From Gracilaria domingensis (Eukaryota; Rhodophyta; Florideophyceae; Gracilariales; Gracilariaceae): DNA of 64,000 bases. The notes beneath the pieces are model-generated. The model saw only the letters and a program-made list of their open reading frames with translations, was not told where the DNA came from and searched no databases. Location of the stretch: NCBI GenBank assembly GCA_022539475.1, contig VCMS01000026.1, positions 358,277 to 422,276 of the forward strand. The letters run 5' to 3'. Both the position numbers and the translations under genes were made by a program. Positions 9,095-20,608 of the stretch are shown piece by piece (position 1 is the stretch's first letter; every line of letters begins with the position of its first letter).

Positions 9095-12080
9095 GGTATT
9101 TCCAGATAACTGGGGGCCAATGGGGACATTGAATGATATTCGAATAACGTAATGCCGTCATAAGGACATACATCATAGCGTGTAATGAAGTCAGAAAACA
9201 CCCCGACACGGACGACCGATCATGTACCCACTTTAAACAAACGCAACGAAAATAACTCAACTCTTTCTAGATCTAGAACAGAGAGAACACGTTCCGTCAG
9301 ACTATATCTCAACTTCAGTTTTTTATATAAACCACCTAGCTCGAGACCTCATCACTAACTCGGCTGCTGCAGACCACTTTCTCCCTCACGAAGATCCCCC
9401 AACTCTCTCTCATCTCTCTCCATCTCCGTCGTCGACCCTCTCTTTTAGCATCTCCACTTCCCTTTAGCATGTTCTGTGTTTTTCTGCCATCAACCTTCCT
9501 CCACCCCCGTTTTTCCTCTCTACCGCCGGCTCGGTCTCCCGCCCTCCTTTCTGAAGTTGTAGTGTGTTGCCCTCCGTTGGGTTCGTTTCCACAATGTGAC
9601 GGTTTTAATCGTATCGACGCCTTGGTTCTATCCACGAACTTGGGTAGGGCGATGCATCTAATAGCTTCTTGGGCTGAGGCTCTCTGGTCCGTTGTGGGTT
9701 TAGAACTGGAAATTGAGACAGGCCGCGTTGCTCCGGTTCTGTTGTTTGGCTATTGCGTTTATCGCTGATTAGCGTATTATATTTTAACTTCTAGGCTGGT
9801 ATTCTCGGGCATTTATTGTTTTGCTCTGCTTGGGTTTGTTACTATTCTCGCCGTTCCTTCTGATTAGGAAAAGTGACGTTTACAATAAATACAAAGTTGG
9901 CATTCTGTTAGTTTCGAATTTAACTTTGCAACATAATTTATAAACGCTGCTGGTCTGATCTCTACGAGCAGCGCTTTGCGGTAGTTTATATCTATTGGCG
10001 AAGTAATAGGGCGTATAGAGTTTAAAAGTGTTTAGAATATATCGTGTTCCTTAAAAACCATGGCTTCCAAGACGATAAATTTTGAAATTCTTTGCTGAGC
10101 GCGTAAGCATAGAACACGTTTACACCATTTTTCGTAGACGATAACAACGGCCCTTTCCTTCACCATGTTTTTCTTTTGATATAATTAGAACAACCAAACT
10201 GTCTTATTTGATGTGATGAAGAACCACCGTGACTGTATCACTTTCGGATTTGTTCTCGGCGATCTAGGCGGAGAGAGCGGTGACAAGTTATTGACGCAGA
10301 GATGTTGATGTTCTTTTTTCTAGCAACCCGGAGACCAATGTATTGAAATTGTAGAGAGTTTAGATCGCTAGAAAAGCGACTCCACATTCGTGGGCAAGTC
10401 GTAAAACAATTATTTGTTCTATGAAATGAGAAATGGTCAGTAAATGTTTTTTTCGGACAAAATATTGGGTCGTTTCTTTAGTATGGAACGGGATTAATGT
10501 ACGTTTCAACCTGCCTAAAAGCATTTCTATCAGACTGGCCAAAATAGTGAATAGCTTTATTTTCGGCTTTAGTTTGGCTTCTCCCACACCTATCAGATCA
10601 GGCAAAGCCAAAATATTTGGCAATAAAGCTATATAAAATGTTAGATCGGATAAGATTTGGCATTATGTTTAGCTTAAAAGGTGAACTCTAGAGCGAATCG
10701 AAAAGGACCACGTATTGGTACTTCTCTTTGGCGCCAACTTCAAACCAGAACAAGTAAGCATTATCTCAAAAGAAGAATGGAGTTGGTAGGACTTTTTGTT
10801 TGACGAGGAAAGAAGTCCTGTGACTCTCATTGGACCACTGTGGACTAAAAGAACTTTACATAACTTGCTCTTGCGCGCACATAGATGTCAGCGTCGAAGA
10901 GCACACTGAAACGAAATGCTGAAAATGTTTGGAACAGTTTTCTGACTGTTGATCACCATTAAACGTGATAATGAAATCTTCATCAAAATATGTATCAGTC
11001 ATGGTGCTTGGAGCAGGATTACACCGGCTTGCTTGTAGTCCTACAATTTGGCTTTGGTTGAGACTGATAGATATGGCGAGCCAAAAGCCAAATGTAGATT
11101 TGGCTTTTTGGTAATTTATCTCAGAGATATAACTTTACTGAGGGGGATGCTTTAATGTTTTGGGCTTTCGGAACAGCCCATAACCATGTGTGGTTACATG
11201 AAGTAGGGCATTGATTTTTGTACTGTATACTCTGATATAGAATTTTTTTGTACCCTGATTCATTTACAGATTTCTTTGTACTGTGCTGCTGCATATATGT
11301 GAAGCGCACATGCAACCCATTACAGAAGCATTGCCGTATTATTCAAGAATGCACTGTAATGGTGCGGACGTTCTAGAAATTTTGTAGATAGTTCTAGAAG
11401 GAGTCACAAATGCTCAGAATGCGAGGTTAGACTGGAGTACTTTCTACATTTAAGAAGCAGAGGTGCCTCTGGAAATCTCTGCATTAAATCTTTAGAGGTT
11501 TTCGGACTAATCTAGATGTCCTAGAAGGCCCCTAAAATGATGCCAACTAGGAATGAAGGGCTAGAAAATGCAAAGGAGGAACTAGTAAGGCATTAGTAAG
11601 GCGAAAAAGTGTCTAGAATTAATCTTGTGATAGAGTAGAAATTAGAAACGCGTAAAAATGGTTTTTACGGTTTGCTCCCTTCAAAGAAAAGCTAAACTGG
11701 AAGGTACCAAATGTCTATATAAGCACGGTGGCATTTGAGTTAACCCTTCTTCGGCCCTCTCCAACCACCCACCACCAACCCCACCTCTACATATAAAGAA
11801 ATACCTGCTGGTCAAACTTCCTTTGAACCTTTTTCTCTCCTTTCCGTTAGTGTGGTGGGTTTCTCTCAATCATTACCCAACCTTTCTCTTGGCCACTTGG
11901 TGGTTCTGGCCTTTTTCTTTATTTTTTCTTTTTTCGTTTTCTTTGCATACCTTTGAGAATTGTCGCGAAATGTTTTTTTTAATTATTTCGAGTTTGTCTC
12001 TGAAGTTTGACTCGGACGTTTGCCCAGTGAATTTGAGCTTGTGTCCGAAGTTTGGCAAGAGCTTTACTCGTTTTGTTTTG
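9095..12080. other. Gene-free AT-rich region
   Basis: No ORF here has a recognisable product or a convincing length. There are small stem-loops with the motif AAAGCCAAA facing TTTGGCTTT (around 10570-10620 and 11041-11111). The clearest is at 11081-11111 with a 13-bp arm. A TATA-like TTTTTATATAAACC lies at about 9320, but no coding region follows it. Confidence 0.6.
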
Positions 12081-12345
12081 AATTTGCGTCTGGAGTGTGA
12101 AGCAAATGTTAGCAGAATTATTTTGAGTCTTCGTCAGGAGCAAGAGTGGGCTCTAGTTGTTTGGTTTTAAATTTGTGTCCGGAGTTTGAAGCAGATTTTA
12201 CCCGAATTATTTCGAGTCCTCGTCAGGAGTTGGCATGGGCTCTAGCCGTTTGGTTTTGAATCTGTGTCTAGAGTTTGACGCAGATTTTAGCCGACTTTTT
12301 TCGAGTCTTCCTCTGGAGTTGGCTTGGGCTTTAGCCGTTTTCTTA
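12081..12345. repeat. 89-bp tandem repeat, about three copies
   Basis: The motif AATTTGTGTCCGGAGTTTGA, with small changes, starts at 12081, 12170 and 12259, a constant period of 89 bp. Each unit also holds TTTCGAGTCTTCGTCAGGAG and GGGCTCTAGCCGTTTGG. A more diverged unit precedes it from about 11990. Confidence 0.85.
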
Positions 12346-12539
12346 TTTGTTGCTTATTTTATTGCGCACATTTGCACATTGCCATTAATTTGGCTGGTAC
12401 CCTCTGGGACTTCCATTGTGTTTGTTACCACCCGCGTCATTTATTTTAAAAATGACTCTCAAAATATACAAATTCACTTTAAAATAGCATGGAAAAGATG
12501 TTGAAAAAAGTAAGTGGTTCTGTTTAGTTCAACTAAGGG

Positions 12540-13183
12540 GTACAGACCGCTTATAAAAATGATGATGGTGGCAATTGCGCTTGTCAACGTAGTCAAAGAT
12601 GTCTAAAATCACCGTGTCAAGCTATTGTGGAGACCTTTCGAGCTGTCTATTGATACTATGGCTTCCTATCGACTTGCCTTTTAACGCAATAAACGTTTGA
12701 GCAAAGACTTTTACTCCATTCAGCTACATTAGCGTTCAAGACAAAGACTCTATTTTTATTTAGACATAGAGTTTAAGATAAGTATAAAAGGCTCGTAATT
12801 GGCTTTAGTGGCGTTTGGCTACCTATTGACAACTTTTAGTATGACTTTGAGAAAAACTGGTGATTGTTTGACTTCAAACTTTACAAGGAAAATAGTCAGA
12901 AATACGCCCCTGGTTCTATCCCTTTTATACTGCTAATAAATAAAGCGAAGAAAACCGCATGGTAATCTAGTGGCTATGTAATGGGTCATGTAATAGTCAT
13001 TTTTTAATAATCAAATATATAAGGAGAGATATAGTACTCTCATAATGGCAATAATATTTCTTACCACCGCCATGTTTTGCGTCAATAAACACGTTTTGTT
13101 ATCGGCTGCGATAGTTTTCCTCTCAAAAACAGGCTATCAACGTCAATGCCAAGCTCTCCATCGCTTATAAGCGGTTTGTACGT
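12540..13183. mobile_element. Candidate MITE, 644 bp
   Basis: GTACAGACCGCTTATAA at 12540-12556 is matched by its inverse at 13167-13183 with one mismatch, and weaker inverse similarity extends about 25 bp further inward. The interior is AT-rich and non-coding. A target-site duplication is not obvious. It is consistent with a small non-autonomous DNA transposon. Confidence 0.45.
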
Positions 13184-14633
13184 GTAGTCAGTTGTAACGG
13201 GAAACTAATGCTCGCTCATTGTAAAATTCGTGATGCTGGATACGAATTCATAAGAATGAGTGTTTAAGTTAAACTTCGTAAAGACTTAACATTTCTTCTA
13301 GACGTAACGCACTGTGCCAAAATGTTGATAGTGTGCCCTAATTTGGTTCTCATAATTTTTACCTCTTTTGGCCGAAAATAGCTTTTTCTGAGAGAGCAAG
13401 GAAGAGAACCTCAACTTCGCGACCGCGCCATGGTCAATATAGCGCTTTCTGTGCTTTGTAGCATGTGTTTTGGTACTGCGAATAGGATAGGCAGCAGACG
13501 GCAACACCGCCATTAGAATGGCATTTATGTGCTAGGAAAGAATCCGAACCATCTTTCCATGGTGCGCTTTTTTCTAATATAGAATCTGTCTGCTCCTTAC
13601 TGTGCTACGCAAATGTTGTGGTGGGTAGCACCATTCAAATTGACACAAAGCATGGTGCAAATCAAACCGACAATCGCATGATTCATTCGTTAGAACGCAA
13701 AGGAGAAAGCACAAAAGAGGAGTATTTGGCAAATGGCATGAAGAAAAAGAAAGTAGAGTCTGACTCTTTACATGGGACTTTTGTTGAACTGCGTCGCTTG
13801 GAGCAGCTGGCTCCAAGTCCGGCTGCAATACGCGGGAGACAGCAAAATGCGCTAGTAAAGACGCTGCAGTCGTAGGCTTTGTGCAGTTTTGAACTTGAAA
13901 ATTTCAAGCAACAGGTATAGAGCTCTTGATGGCCTGAAAGTCCTTCAGTGCACCAGGGAGGCTCGTAATTGGATGATAGAGTTAAAACGAGTAGTTTACA
14001 TAGGCTACTTGTCACGTGCGCTAGAGATATTTGAAATCACATTATGGCACATCTTCAATTCTGTGCCTGTTTGAGAAGGTTCTTCTGCTTTGGGTCTGTT
14101 GAAAACCATTAAAGCATGACTTCCAGTTTTGTAAACGAGGCTTGACTACCATCTTCGCCTTTTTCCAAGGCAAGGAGCACATTTTTCTGAGCTTTGTGAG
14201 CTGAACGGTGCTCCAAACTTGATGTGAGGGTCTGAAAAATGAGAATTATTCACATTTGGGCACAGTGCGTTACCTAAAAGACAGATACTTCATGTACTCT
14301 GAATGCCGGCATACAGAAAGCTTCTGCTCCTCCAATGCGTGTACTGTGCAGGGTTACGTAGAAGGAAGTATCCATAACAATAATGCTTACTCTGGATGCC
14401 TTAGGTAAGAGACAATCTGTGGACGAGCGGCATAGGCCGCAACAGAGTATAAGTGCGACGTCGGAGCTCCATGGAGTTCGACTCGGGAAACACGGAAACC
14501 GAAACTCGGGTCTCCATTCTTGCTCGCATTTTGCCTTTCTTTGAACCTTGCAAGCACTCTGGCCATTTCGTCAATTTCTTGGTCATTACCTTACATTGTT
14601 CGTCAAACTTCGATATTTGAAGGCACTGTAACA
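13184..14633. other. Intergenic, no supported gene
   Basis: Only short frames occur here. The best is an 85-residue polar frame at 13618-13875, without any recognisable motif. The last ~200 bp are the presumed leader of the glycosyltransferase gene. Confidence 0.5.
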
Positions 14634-15953
14634 ATGGATACCCAGCCAAGTATTATCAGGAAATGTTTTTCCGCGACCGAATCGTTTTCGAAACGGATAA
14701 ACAAAAAGATATCTATTCGAGGCCCATTATTTTTCTTTCTTGCCTTTGCTTTCGTTGCATTCTTCCCTCGAAAAACAAACTGGTTGAGTGAAGTACACCT
14801 GCATCGTAAACCTCACGTAACGCTAATAATTGTTTCGGACCGTGAACATCTTGACAAATATGCCTCGCAAGCGCGTTCAATACAGTGCTATGCAAACACA
14901 CATGGATATGACTTTGTCACGCTGGAGCCCGAAAGTTATGCTCCTGATTGCAAGACAGCGTATAGGATAATACAATTTCAGAAACCCTGCACAGTTGGCC
15001 AGTGGCTTTTAACTCAGCCAGAAAATGCTGAAGCTGTTGTCTTTGATGGTGACGTTATCGGCGGCACGTCTAATATTTCTTTAAGTCAATGGCTTAAGAA
15101 GCCGTACGGTTTAACGTACGATCTAGCATTCTACGAGAGATCATGGAATTTTGAAGTAATGTCTGGTAACTACGTTATCCGAAACACTCCGTTTACTAGA
15201 CTCTTTATGCATCACTGGGCTAGTTTTGATACAATTCGTCCGAAAGGATATGATGCTACAGATAATGGCGCTATTCATCTGGCCATTTTGGATGCTCTTG
15301 GTATTCGTGGGCGTCAGAGATGTTTGGACTTATATCGTGCATTAGAAGCTCCTGTCACAAACCTGTTTCCATACTTTGAATTTGTTGCGTGCACAAAAGC
15401 TCTATTGGGCCCACCAAGAGTCTATGAGGTACAAAGACTTTTCCATCTGCAAAGCACGGACAGTATAAGCCGAAGAAATTCTGATGTATTTGCTAGAATT
15501 GTCATCTTTCCAAGGTTTTTCGGGTTCGTAGAAGACGCATACGTGCATGGAATGGTCGCAGCTAATCAGCACTTCCCATTTCACCATGGATTGAAAAAAG
15601 ATGAATGGAAAGATGTGTATCTGGATTTCAAAGACAGAGGCAAAAACACAGGCTGTAGAGCGTTCACAACAAATAACACGATGTCAACAAAAGAGATGGC
15701 AAAAAGGATTAGAGATGCTGACTTGTACTCTATGCAGACAGTTGGTCAAGCTTTTAGTCAGGTACCTAGGTGGCTTCCGGCCAACAAAGATTGCTATGAA
15801 GAACTTTGGTGTCCTCCTTTGCCACCGAACCCGAGTAGGTGGCCCGTGGGATTGATTGAATCAAACGGGAAACTAGTCCAATATGAGTACAGTGATCCCG
15901 GCGCGGATTTCCACAACCTTTTAATATCTGGATTGTTTGCTCAAAACCAGTAA
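14634..15953 (+). CDS. DUF273-like type II membrane glycosyltransferase
   Basis: The ATG at 14634 (MDTQPSIIRKCF) gives 439 residues. I prefer it to upstream in-frame alternatives because it precedes a short basic cytosolic tail and a single membrane anchor at about residues 30-44 (GPLFFFLAFAFVAFFP), the layout of Golgi type II glycosyltransferases. The lumenal part begins with VTLIIVSDREH and a GYDFVTLE strand. It carries a DxD-type motif at 138-140 (VVFDGDV), expected to bind metal and nucleotide sugar. It then shows a GNYVIRNTPFTRLFMHHW block and DATDNGAIHLAIL. This pattern is that of the DUF273/GMA12-MNN10-like galactosyltransferase group. Sugar donor and acceptor are unknown; a role in wall or extracellular-matrix glycans is inference. 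Single frame, no intron. Confidence 0.75.
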   Translation: MDTQPSIIRKCFSATESFSKRINKKISIRGPLFFFLAFAFVAFFPRKTNWLSEVHLHRKPHVTLIIVSDREHLDKYASQARSIQCYANTHGYDFVTLEPESYAPDCKTAYRIIQFQKPCTVGQWLLTQPENAEAVVFDGDVIGGTSNISLSQWLKKPYGLTYDLAFYERSWNFEVMSGNYVIRNTPFTRLFMHHWASFDTIRPKGYDATDNGAIHLAILDALGIRGRQRCLDLYRALEAPVTNLFPYFEFVACTKALLGPPRVYEVQRLFHLQSTDSISRRNSDVFARIVIFPRFFGFVEDAYVHGMVAANQHFPFHHGLKKDEWKDVYLDFKDRGKNTGCRAFTTNNTMSTKEMAKRIRDADLYSMQTVGQAFSQVPRWLPANKDCYEELWCPPLPPNPSRWPVGLIESNGKLVQYEYSDPGADFHNLLISGLFAQNQ

Positions 15954-16227
15954 GGGTGTTTTCTGTCACTGGGTAAAGTTGCAATTATCAAGCTTTAACT
16001 TTCTACAGAGAGAAAGGCGCAAGTCTTTGGCAATGCCTATTGAAGCCAAAGTTTTTTTTTGCGCATGTGGCCAGATAAATAATATGATATATTACATCTA
16101 TTCGGGAGCCGGTTGATGCCCCATAGCCCTTATTCTGAGCATCACAGAGCCACAATGTCTCCGGGATGCAGATGTTGGTGCAGTTGCTCCTCTGAGGAAG
16201 GCAGTGCGCGAAAGGAGGTGATGAGGT

Positions 16228-16287
16228 TGACGTCACTTCGGAGTCACGTGGGGTTCACAGTTCTCCGCCGTTGTCGCTTGCCACGTG
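16228..16287. promoter_or_regulatory. CRE and two G-box sites upstream of the bZIP gene
   Basis: TGACGTCA (16228-16235) is a perfect cAMP-response-element palindrome. CACGTG occurs at 16245-16250 and at 16282-16287, the latter inside GCCACGTGGC. All are classic bZIP binding sites. They lie 218-277 bp before the ATG at 16505. The spacing suits a core promoter, and the next gene is itself a bZIP protein. Confidence 0.6.
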
Positions 16288-16504
16288 GCCGTGCGTGCCA
16301 GAGTGCAATTGCGCAGAAACGCATTTTGTGCCAAAAGAAGTGCAAGAATTTCACTTTCTCGTTTTCGCTCTATTTGAGTGATTTCATGTGATTGCCGCGT
16401 GATTCAAACAATTCGCTTTCAACGTCAACCAGACTCACGTTATCTGCTCTGGTACGTTAAACGACACGATTGGCGTCCATTAGTGTTAACCAACTCCCAA
16501 AGCC

Positions 16505-17431
16505 ATGAACTCGTCCTTCATTCCGTCTACAGTCGCGTCGAGCACAACACCCTCCGCGCTGGAACCCTCCGTCAATCCTGAGGTTGACCCACCTCCGGCG
16601 CCCGACTCGCATCATTTAGAAGATGCGACCGTCTCTGCTGTCGCGTCCATCGAAAAGCTCGAGCACGATGTCGTCTCAGCAGTTGAAGCTGACCTCGCAC
16701 AATCAGCCACACCATCGTCACCGAAGCGCCCACGTGCAAATGACACATCGCCCGTTGTCATCCACACCATAAACGAGGTTGTCGGAACATCAGAGCTCGC
16801 CAATGGTGTGGAACACATGGAACCAGAGCCCAGCGAAATTGCGAACCACGTCCGAATGCCGTCGATAGAAATGCCATCTGCGGCTGAGACTGACGATGGT
16901 CAGGGAGTGCCAGACGGTCGAACGTTACAACTCGAAACCGCTGTGCATACCGTAGCTCTTACTGTAGACCCAACCATCGTGCATCAGCAAAACTCGCTTT
17001 CAGACCTCATGCCCGCCGCTTCTACCGCTCAGGCGATTGTCAACAGTTCCGATTTGAACTCGGAACCACAGCCGCCAGCGAAGAAGAAGCGAAAGACGTA
17101 TAACACAGAAGAGGAGCGACGGCAAGCGAGAATACTTAAGAACCGGAGAACGGCGGAAGAGAGTAGACAGCGAAGATTGAAACGCATGAAAGAACTGGAA
17201 GAGATTGCCGCCAAGGCAGAAACGAGAGAAAGAGAGCTGCTGGATGAAGTTCAACAAGCGAAAGAGCAGCTGCAAGAAGCTGCAAAGGTAGAGACTTCGT
17301 TACGTGCTGCGCTCCAACAAAAAGAAACAGAGATTACGCGACGAGACTCTGAGCTAGCCCGCAGGGAAGCAGAGCTCTTGCAAAAGCATGAGGAGGTGGA
17401 ACGACTGCATGAAAAGTTGACGCTAAAATGA
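16505..17431 (+). CDS. bZIP transcription factor
   Basis: The frame encodes 308 residues. The N-terminal ~190 residues are acidic, Ser/Pro/Ala-rich and disordered, as in activation regions. A nuclear-localisation-like PAKKKRK precedes the basic region. That region fits the bZIP signature N-x7-R (LKNRRTAEESRQRRLKR, about residues 210-226). A long heptad helix follows to the C-terminus (about 230-305), longer than the usual four to five leptad turns and rich in Glu/Gln, so it probably dimerises through an extended coil. It acts in the nucleus as a DNA-binding dimer. The CRE and G-boxes upstream suggest autoregulation (inference). No intron. Which bZIP subfamily it belongs to cannot be told from the sequence alone. 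Confidence 0.85.
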   Translation: MNSSFIPSTVASSTTPSALEPSVNPEVDPPPAPDSHHLEDATVSAVASIEKLEHDVVSAVEADLAQSATPSSPKRPRANDTSPVVIHTINEVVGTSELANGVEHMEPEPSEIANHVRMPSIEMPSAAETDDGQGVPDGRTLQLETAVHTVALTVDPTIVHQQNSLSDLMPAASTAQAIVNSSDLNSEPQPPAKKKRKTYNTEEERRQARILKNRRTAEESRQRRLKRMKELEEIAAKAETRERELLDEVQQAKEQLQEAAKVETSLRAALQQKETEITRRDSELARREAELLQKHEEVERLHEKLTLK

Positions 17432-18706
17432 AGCCGTGTTTCTGGATGCATATGTACATACAACAATTATAACTCACGTCCTCAATGCTCACTTGAAACC
17501 AGACCTGCTTGAAACCACACAGCTTCAGATGAAACACTTCCCATGGAATCTGTTCACCGGCTCGCGGGTTTCTGGCAAATGTTATCACTGCCTAACGCAA
17601 TTTCTGTGAGGTGAAGTTCAACTGCCTGGACTTCGTCACAACACCGTTTACACTACTGTGACAGGCCTTAAGCTTCGTGGAACGAAACCGTATCTCAACG
17701 TGATGTATAAAAGCAAAGCGATATTGCATGATGCTTACAGGCGTTCTCAGGTTACCTGTACCTGCACAAGGTATACGAGTCTCGTTTTACGATATTCGAC
17801 AACCGCAGCAAACTCTAGGATTTGCAAAACGATCCTAAGTAATGGCGAACAACTCAACCTCGACTAACATTGTGCGAAACGGGTCTACTTCGCCTGAATA
17901 ACGACGTGGTCACGCAGATCTCAAAATTGCCCTTCGTTCAGCCAGTTCACGGAAGGACTTGATACTTCATACAATCAATGTATCCAAGAGGCATCCTTAT
18001 ATCCTTACCAACGGTAATCCACGAGAAGTTTTGTGCAGGACATGTCAGTGTCGCTACAGAGGAGTACTGTAGCTTTGATTAACTAAGATCTCAACCTCTC
18101 TGACATTCGGACTGCTTTACACAAGGTCTGGATGTTCCACCACGCAAGAGATGTGCTACCTTTGCAGAACAAGAAATACTTTGCTTCCCTTGGTGGTGCC
18201 CATAATCGTCTTGGTGAACCCGCATAGCTACAACCAACGACCTGAGCCCAACGACCTGAGCCCGGGCCTGTATCGGTCCCTTCGACAGTGCTTGTTCAAG
18301 GAAACAGCACCCAATGACAACCGATGCATAAAAACCTTGGTGCTTGCGTTTATTCTCGTCTTAGCTTTTCTAGCAAAAGCCGTGAAGAAGTGACAACATG
18401 GTAAACGCTCTTCAGCACATATCAGAGGAGGGATGGAAATAGGAATTTGACGCAGATCTCGCACGATACATACCGGGTACATACATGCATTAGCATCGCG
18501 CAAAGCATCTTTTGAAGATGGAGAAATCGCCATCCTCTTGTGCTGATCCCAGTTCAATGCCGCTATCGTGGCGTTAGAATGTAAAGGCAGTGTAGATAAT
18601 TGAACAAGGCACACACACCCACATCGAGCAGATCAAGCTAAGTATAAACCGTAGCAAGTCCGCGCTCCGCTCGATAGAGGTGGCCGACCACTGCCTCCAG
18701 GCTAAG
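17432..18706. other. Intergenic between convergent genes
   Basis: This holds the 3' ends of the bZIP gene (plus) and the BFR1-like gene (minus). Short frames are present, but none is convincing. A direct 14-bp duplication CGACCTGAGCCCAA/CGACCTGAGCCCGG occurs near 18240-18263. Confidence 0.5.
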
Positions 18707-20608
18707 TTAAGATTCTGCAGTTGTCGGTTCGGTCGATTGGGGGCGAATGTTAGTTTCGGCCCCAGCGACGGGAGCAATTCCGGATTCGGTAGCGGTCTTG
18801 TCAATTATCAACTGTCCTTCTTCGACACCGTGTAACGGTGGCATGTCCACGGCGGAGGCGGCCGGGGTGGGCGGCGGAGCAGTAGCAATACCGCTAGCCA
18901 CAGCCTTGAAGCTCGGCAAGGATGAATCCCGAGAGCGAGACGGACCACTGGTTTCGGAGTGGAGACCAGGGAATGCATTAGCTCCAACATCCGATAGATC
19001 CATGGATCCGTTCGCTGCCTTCTTATCCGAAGACGGTTTTTTCTGCTTCGCTTCAGTCTTCTTTGCCTTCTCCTCCTCAGAAGGCGCGGGTGCGGTCTCA
19101 TAGTAGGTCGCCTTCTCCTTGACGGCTTCCAACGCAGCCTGCACTTCACTGATCTTGTTCGGCGGCTTGACATCAAGTCGAGTGAAAGCGGCTAGGTAGT
19201 CGATAGAATGCGGCTTGAGCTGAGTTTCGGCCGTGTTAACGTCGATGCTGGCAGCCGAAGAACGACCACGAGCCTTCTTACCTCTCTTGCCACCCTTGCG
19301 AACATAGTCGCTGAACGCCAAGTTCTCAAAGTCATTATGAAGAGTATTCTTCTTCCCAATCGCCTTGCCACCAGAAGAGATCTCGCGAGTAGACGCGTTC
19401 GTCTTTAAGCTCGGAGCGTTGCCGCTCTTAGCAGGAGCAAGATTGACGTTCGGCTTGTCGACCGTCTTACCAAGCAAAGTCTGCAGGTATACGATAAGAC
19501 CAGAGCACATGTCCTTCTCTTCCTGGTACGGGTGAGGTTCAGGATACTGGGCCTGTTCAGCTTCCCAAGCCTTGCGGCGAGCCTCGCGCTCCGCCTGGAT
19601 CTCTTCATACCTCTTGCGTTTGGCAATCTTCTGCTGCTCATAATGAACACGCTCATTGAGATACCACTGATCACGCTCGTCCTCAAAATCCTCCCTCATT
19701 TTCTTGATCTGGGTCTTGAGTTCAGAGATCTTCTTCCGTTCGGCGGTCTTGTCTATCTGAGGAACAGTGTCCTGAAGCTTCTTGATCTTGGCTTCCTCCC
19801 CAGCACGGAAATCAGTCAAGATCTTCTTCTGTTCCTCAAGCTTGGCCTTGGCGGCGTCAATGGCGATATCCTGAGCCTTTCGGGCCTCCTCCAGCTCCTT
19901 GCGGGTGGCGATGCGAGCTTCCTTCGCGTTCTTTTCGTTCTTAATGAGCTCGGCGCGCTCACGAATGAAATCACGACCCTTGTGCTGGAGGAAAGCAATC
20001 TGATTGACAATCTTCTTCTCCTCGGCTATGGGCAAGCTCTCCGTCTCCATACGGTACTGAAGATCTTCGACGCGCTGGTCCAATTCCTCCAAAGTACGGA
20101 CGTTCTTGAGAGCGTCATTCCCGTCCTTGCCGGCACCGGGGATCTCCACGGCGCTTGACCCAGTATTGCGGGCAGATAGGGCATCCCTGACTTCCTTGAG
20201 CTTATTCGAAATCACCTTACGCTTTTCGAAGAGCACGCGGCACTCATCGTTGAGCTCGGAGATGGCCTTACGGGTAGCATCGAAGGTGGATTTGCCCGAC
20301 TCGCGGATCTTCTGCCTCTGGTCATTGAAGGCGCGGGTAGAATTGAGGCGGTCGAAGCAGGCCTGCAACTCGGTATCAATGGTGTCAATCTTCTTCTGAA
20401 GCTCGACGCGGTTGGGCTCGGGGTAGCGCTTGACGGGCGTCTCGGGTATGGGATCCGGCAACGGAAGACGCTCGCGTCGCGGCTTGCGGGCTTTATTGGG
20501 CTGCGCGCCGTCGCCGTTGGTCGCGGGCTGCGGCGGCTTGTTGTCGGGGATGGAGGCGGCCTCGGGCGGCACGGCGGCTGCGGCGGCGTCGGCGGTGACA
20601 CCCGCCAT
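18707..20608 (-). CDS. BFR1-like coiled-coil mRNP/ER protein
   Basis: The ATG at 20608 (MAGVTADAAAAAVPPE) gives 633 residues. The open frame continues upstream to 20998, but that part lies in the GC-rich promoter and is Arg/Pro/Ala junk, so I reject it. After a disordered leader comes KRYPEPNRVELQKKIDTI, the opening of the BFR1 homology region, then some 300 residues of charged coiled coil (for example ERKKISELKTQIKKMREDFE). A poorly ordered C-terminal third follows with an RKGGKRGKKARGR basic patch and a short conserved-looking helix near HSIDYLAAFTRL. Yeast Bfr1 associates with polysomal mRNPs at the ER and was found as a suppressor of brefeldin A sensitivity. It is head-to-head with the delta-COP gene, sharing a 698-bp GC-rich spacer. 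Confidence 0.7.
   Translation of the reverse strand: MAGVTADAAAAAVPPEAASIPDNKPPQPATNGDGAQPNKARKPRRERLPLPDPIPETPVKRYPEPNRVELQKKIDTIDTELQACFDRLNSTRAFNDQRQKIRESGKSTFDATRKAISELNDECRVLFEKRKVISNKLKEVRDALSARNTGSSAVEIPGAGKDGNDALKNVRTLEELDQRVEDLQYRMETESLPIAEEKKIVNQIAFLQHKGRDFIRERAELIKNEKNAKEARIATRKELEEARKAQDIAIDAAKAKLEEQKKILTDFRAGEEAKIKKLQDTVPQIDKTAERKKISELKTQIKKMREDFEDERDQWYLNERVHYEQQKIAKRKRYEEIQAEREARRKAWEAEQAQYPEPHPYQEEKDMCSGLIVYLQTLLGKTVDKPNVNLAPAKSGNAPSLKTNASTREISSGGKAIGKKNTLHNDFENLAFSDYVRKGGKRGKKARGRSSAASIDVNTAETQLKPHSIDYLAAFTRLDVKPPNKISEVQAALEAVKEKATYYETAPAPSEEEKAKKTEAKQKKPSSDKKAANGSMDLSDVGANAFPGLHSETSGPSRSRDSSLPSFKAVASGIATAPPPTPAASAVDMPPLHGVEEGQLIIDKTATESGIAPVAGAETNIRPQSTEPTTAES

Noticed and set aside
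10480-11115. Recurrent AAAGCCAAA/TTTGGCTTT stem-loops as a MITE
   Set aside because: The stems are short, the copies do not share ends, and no consistent outer terminal repeat was found.
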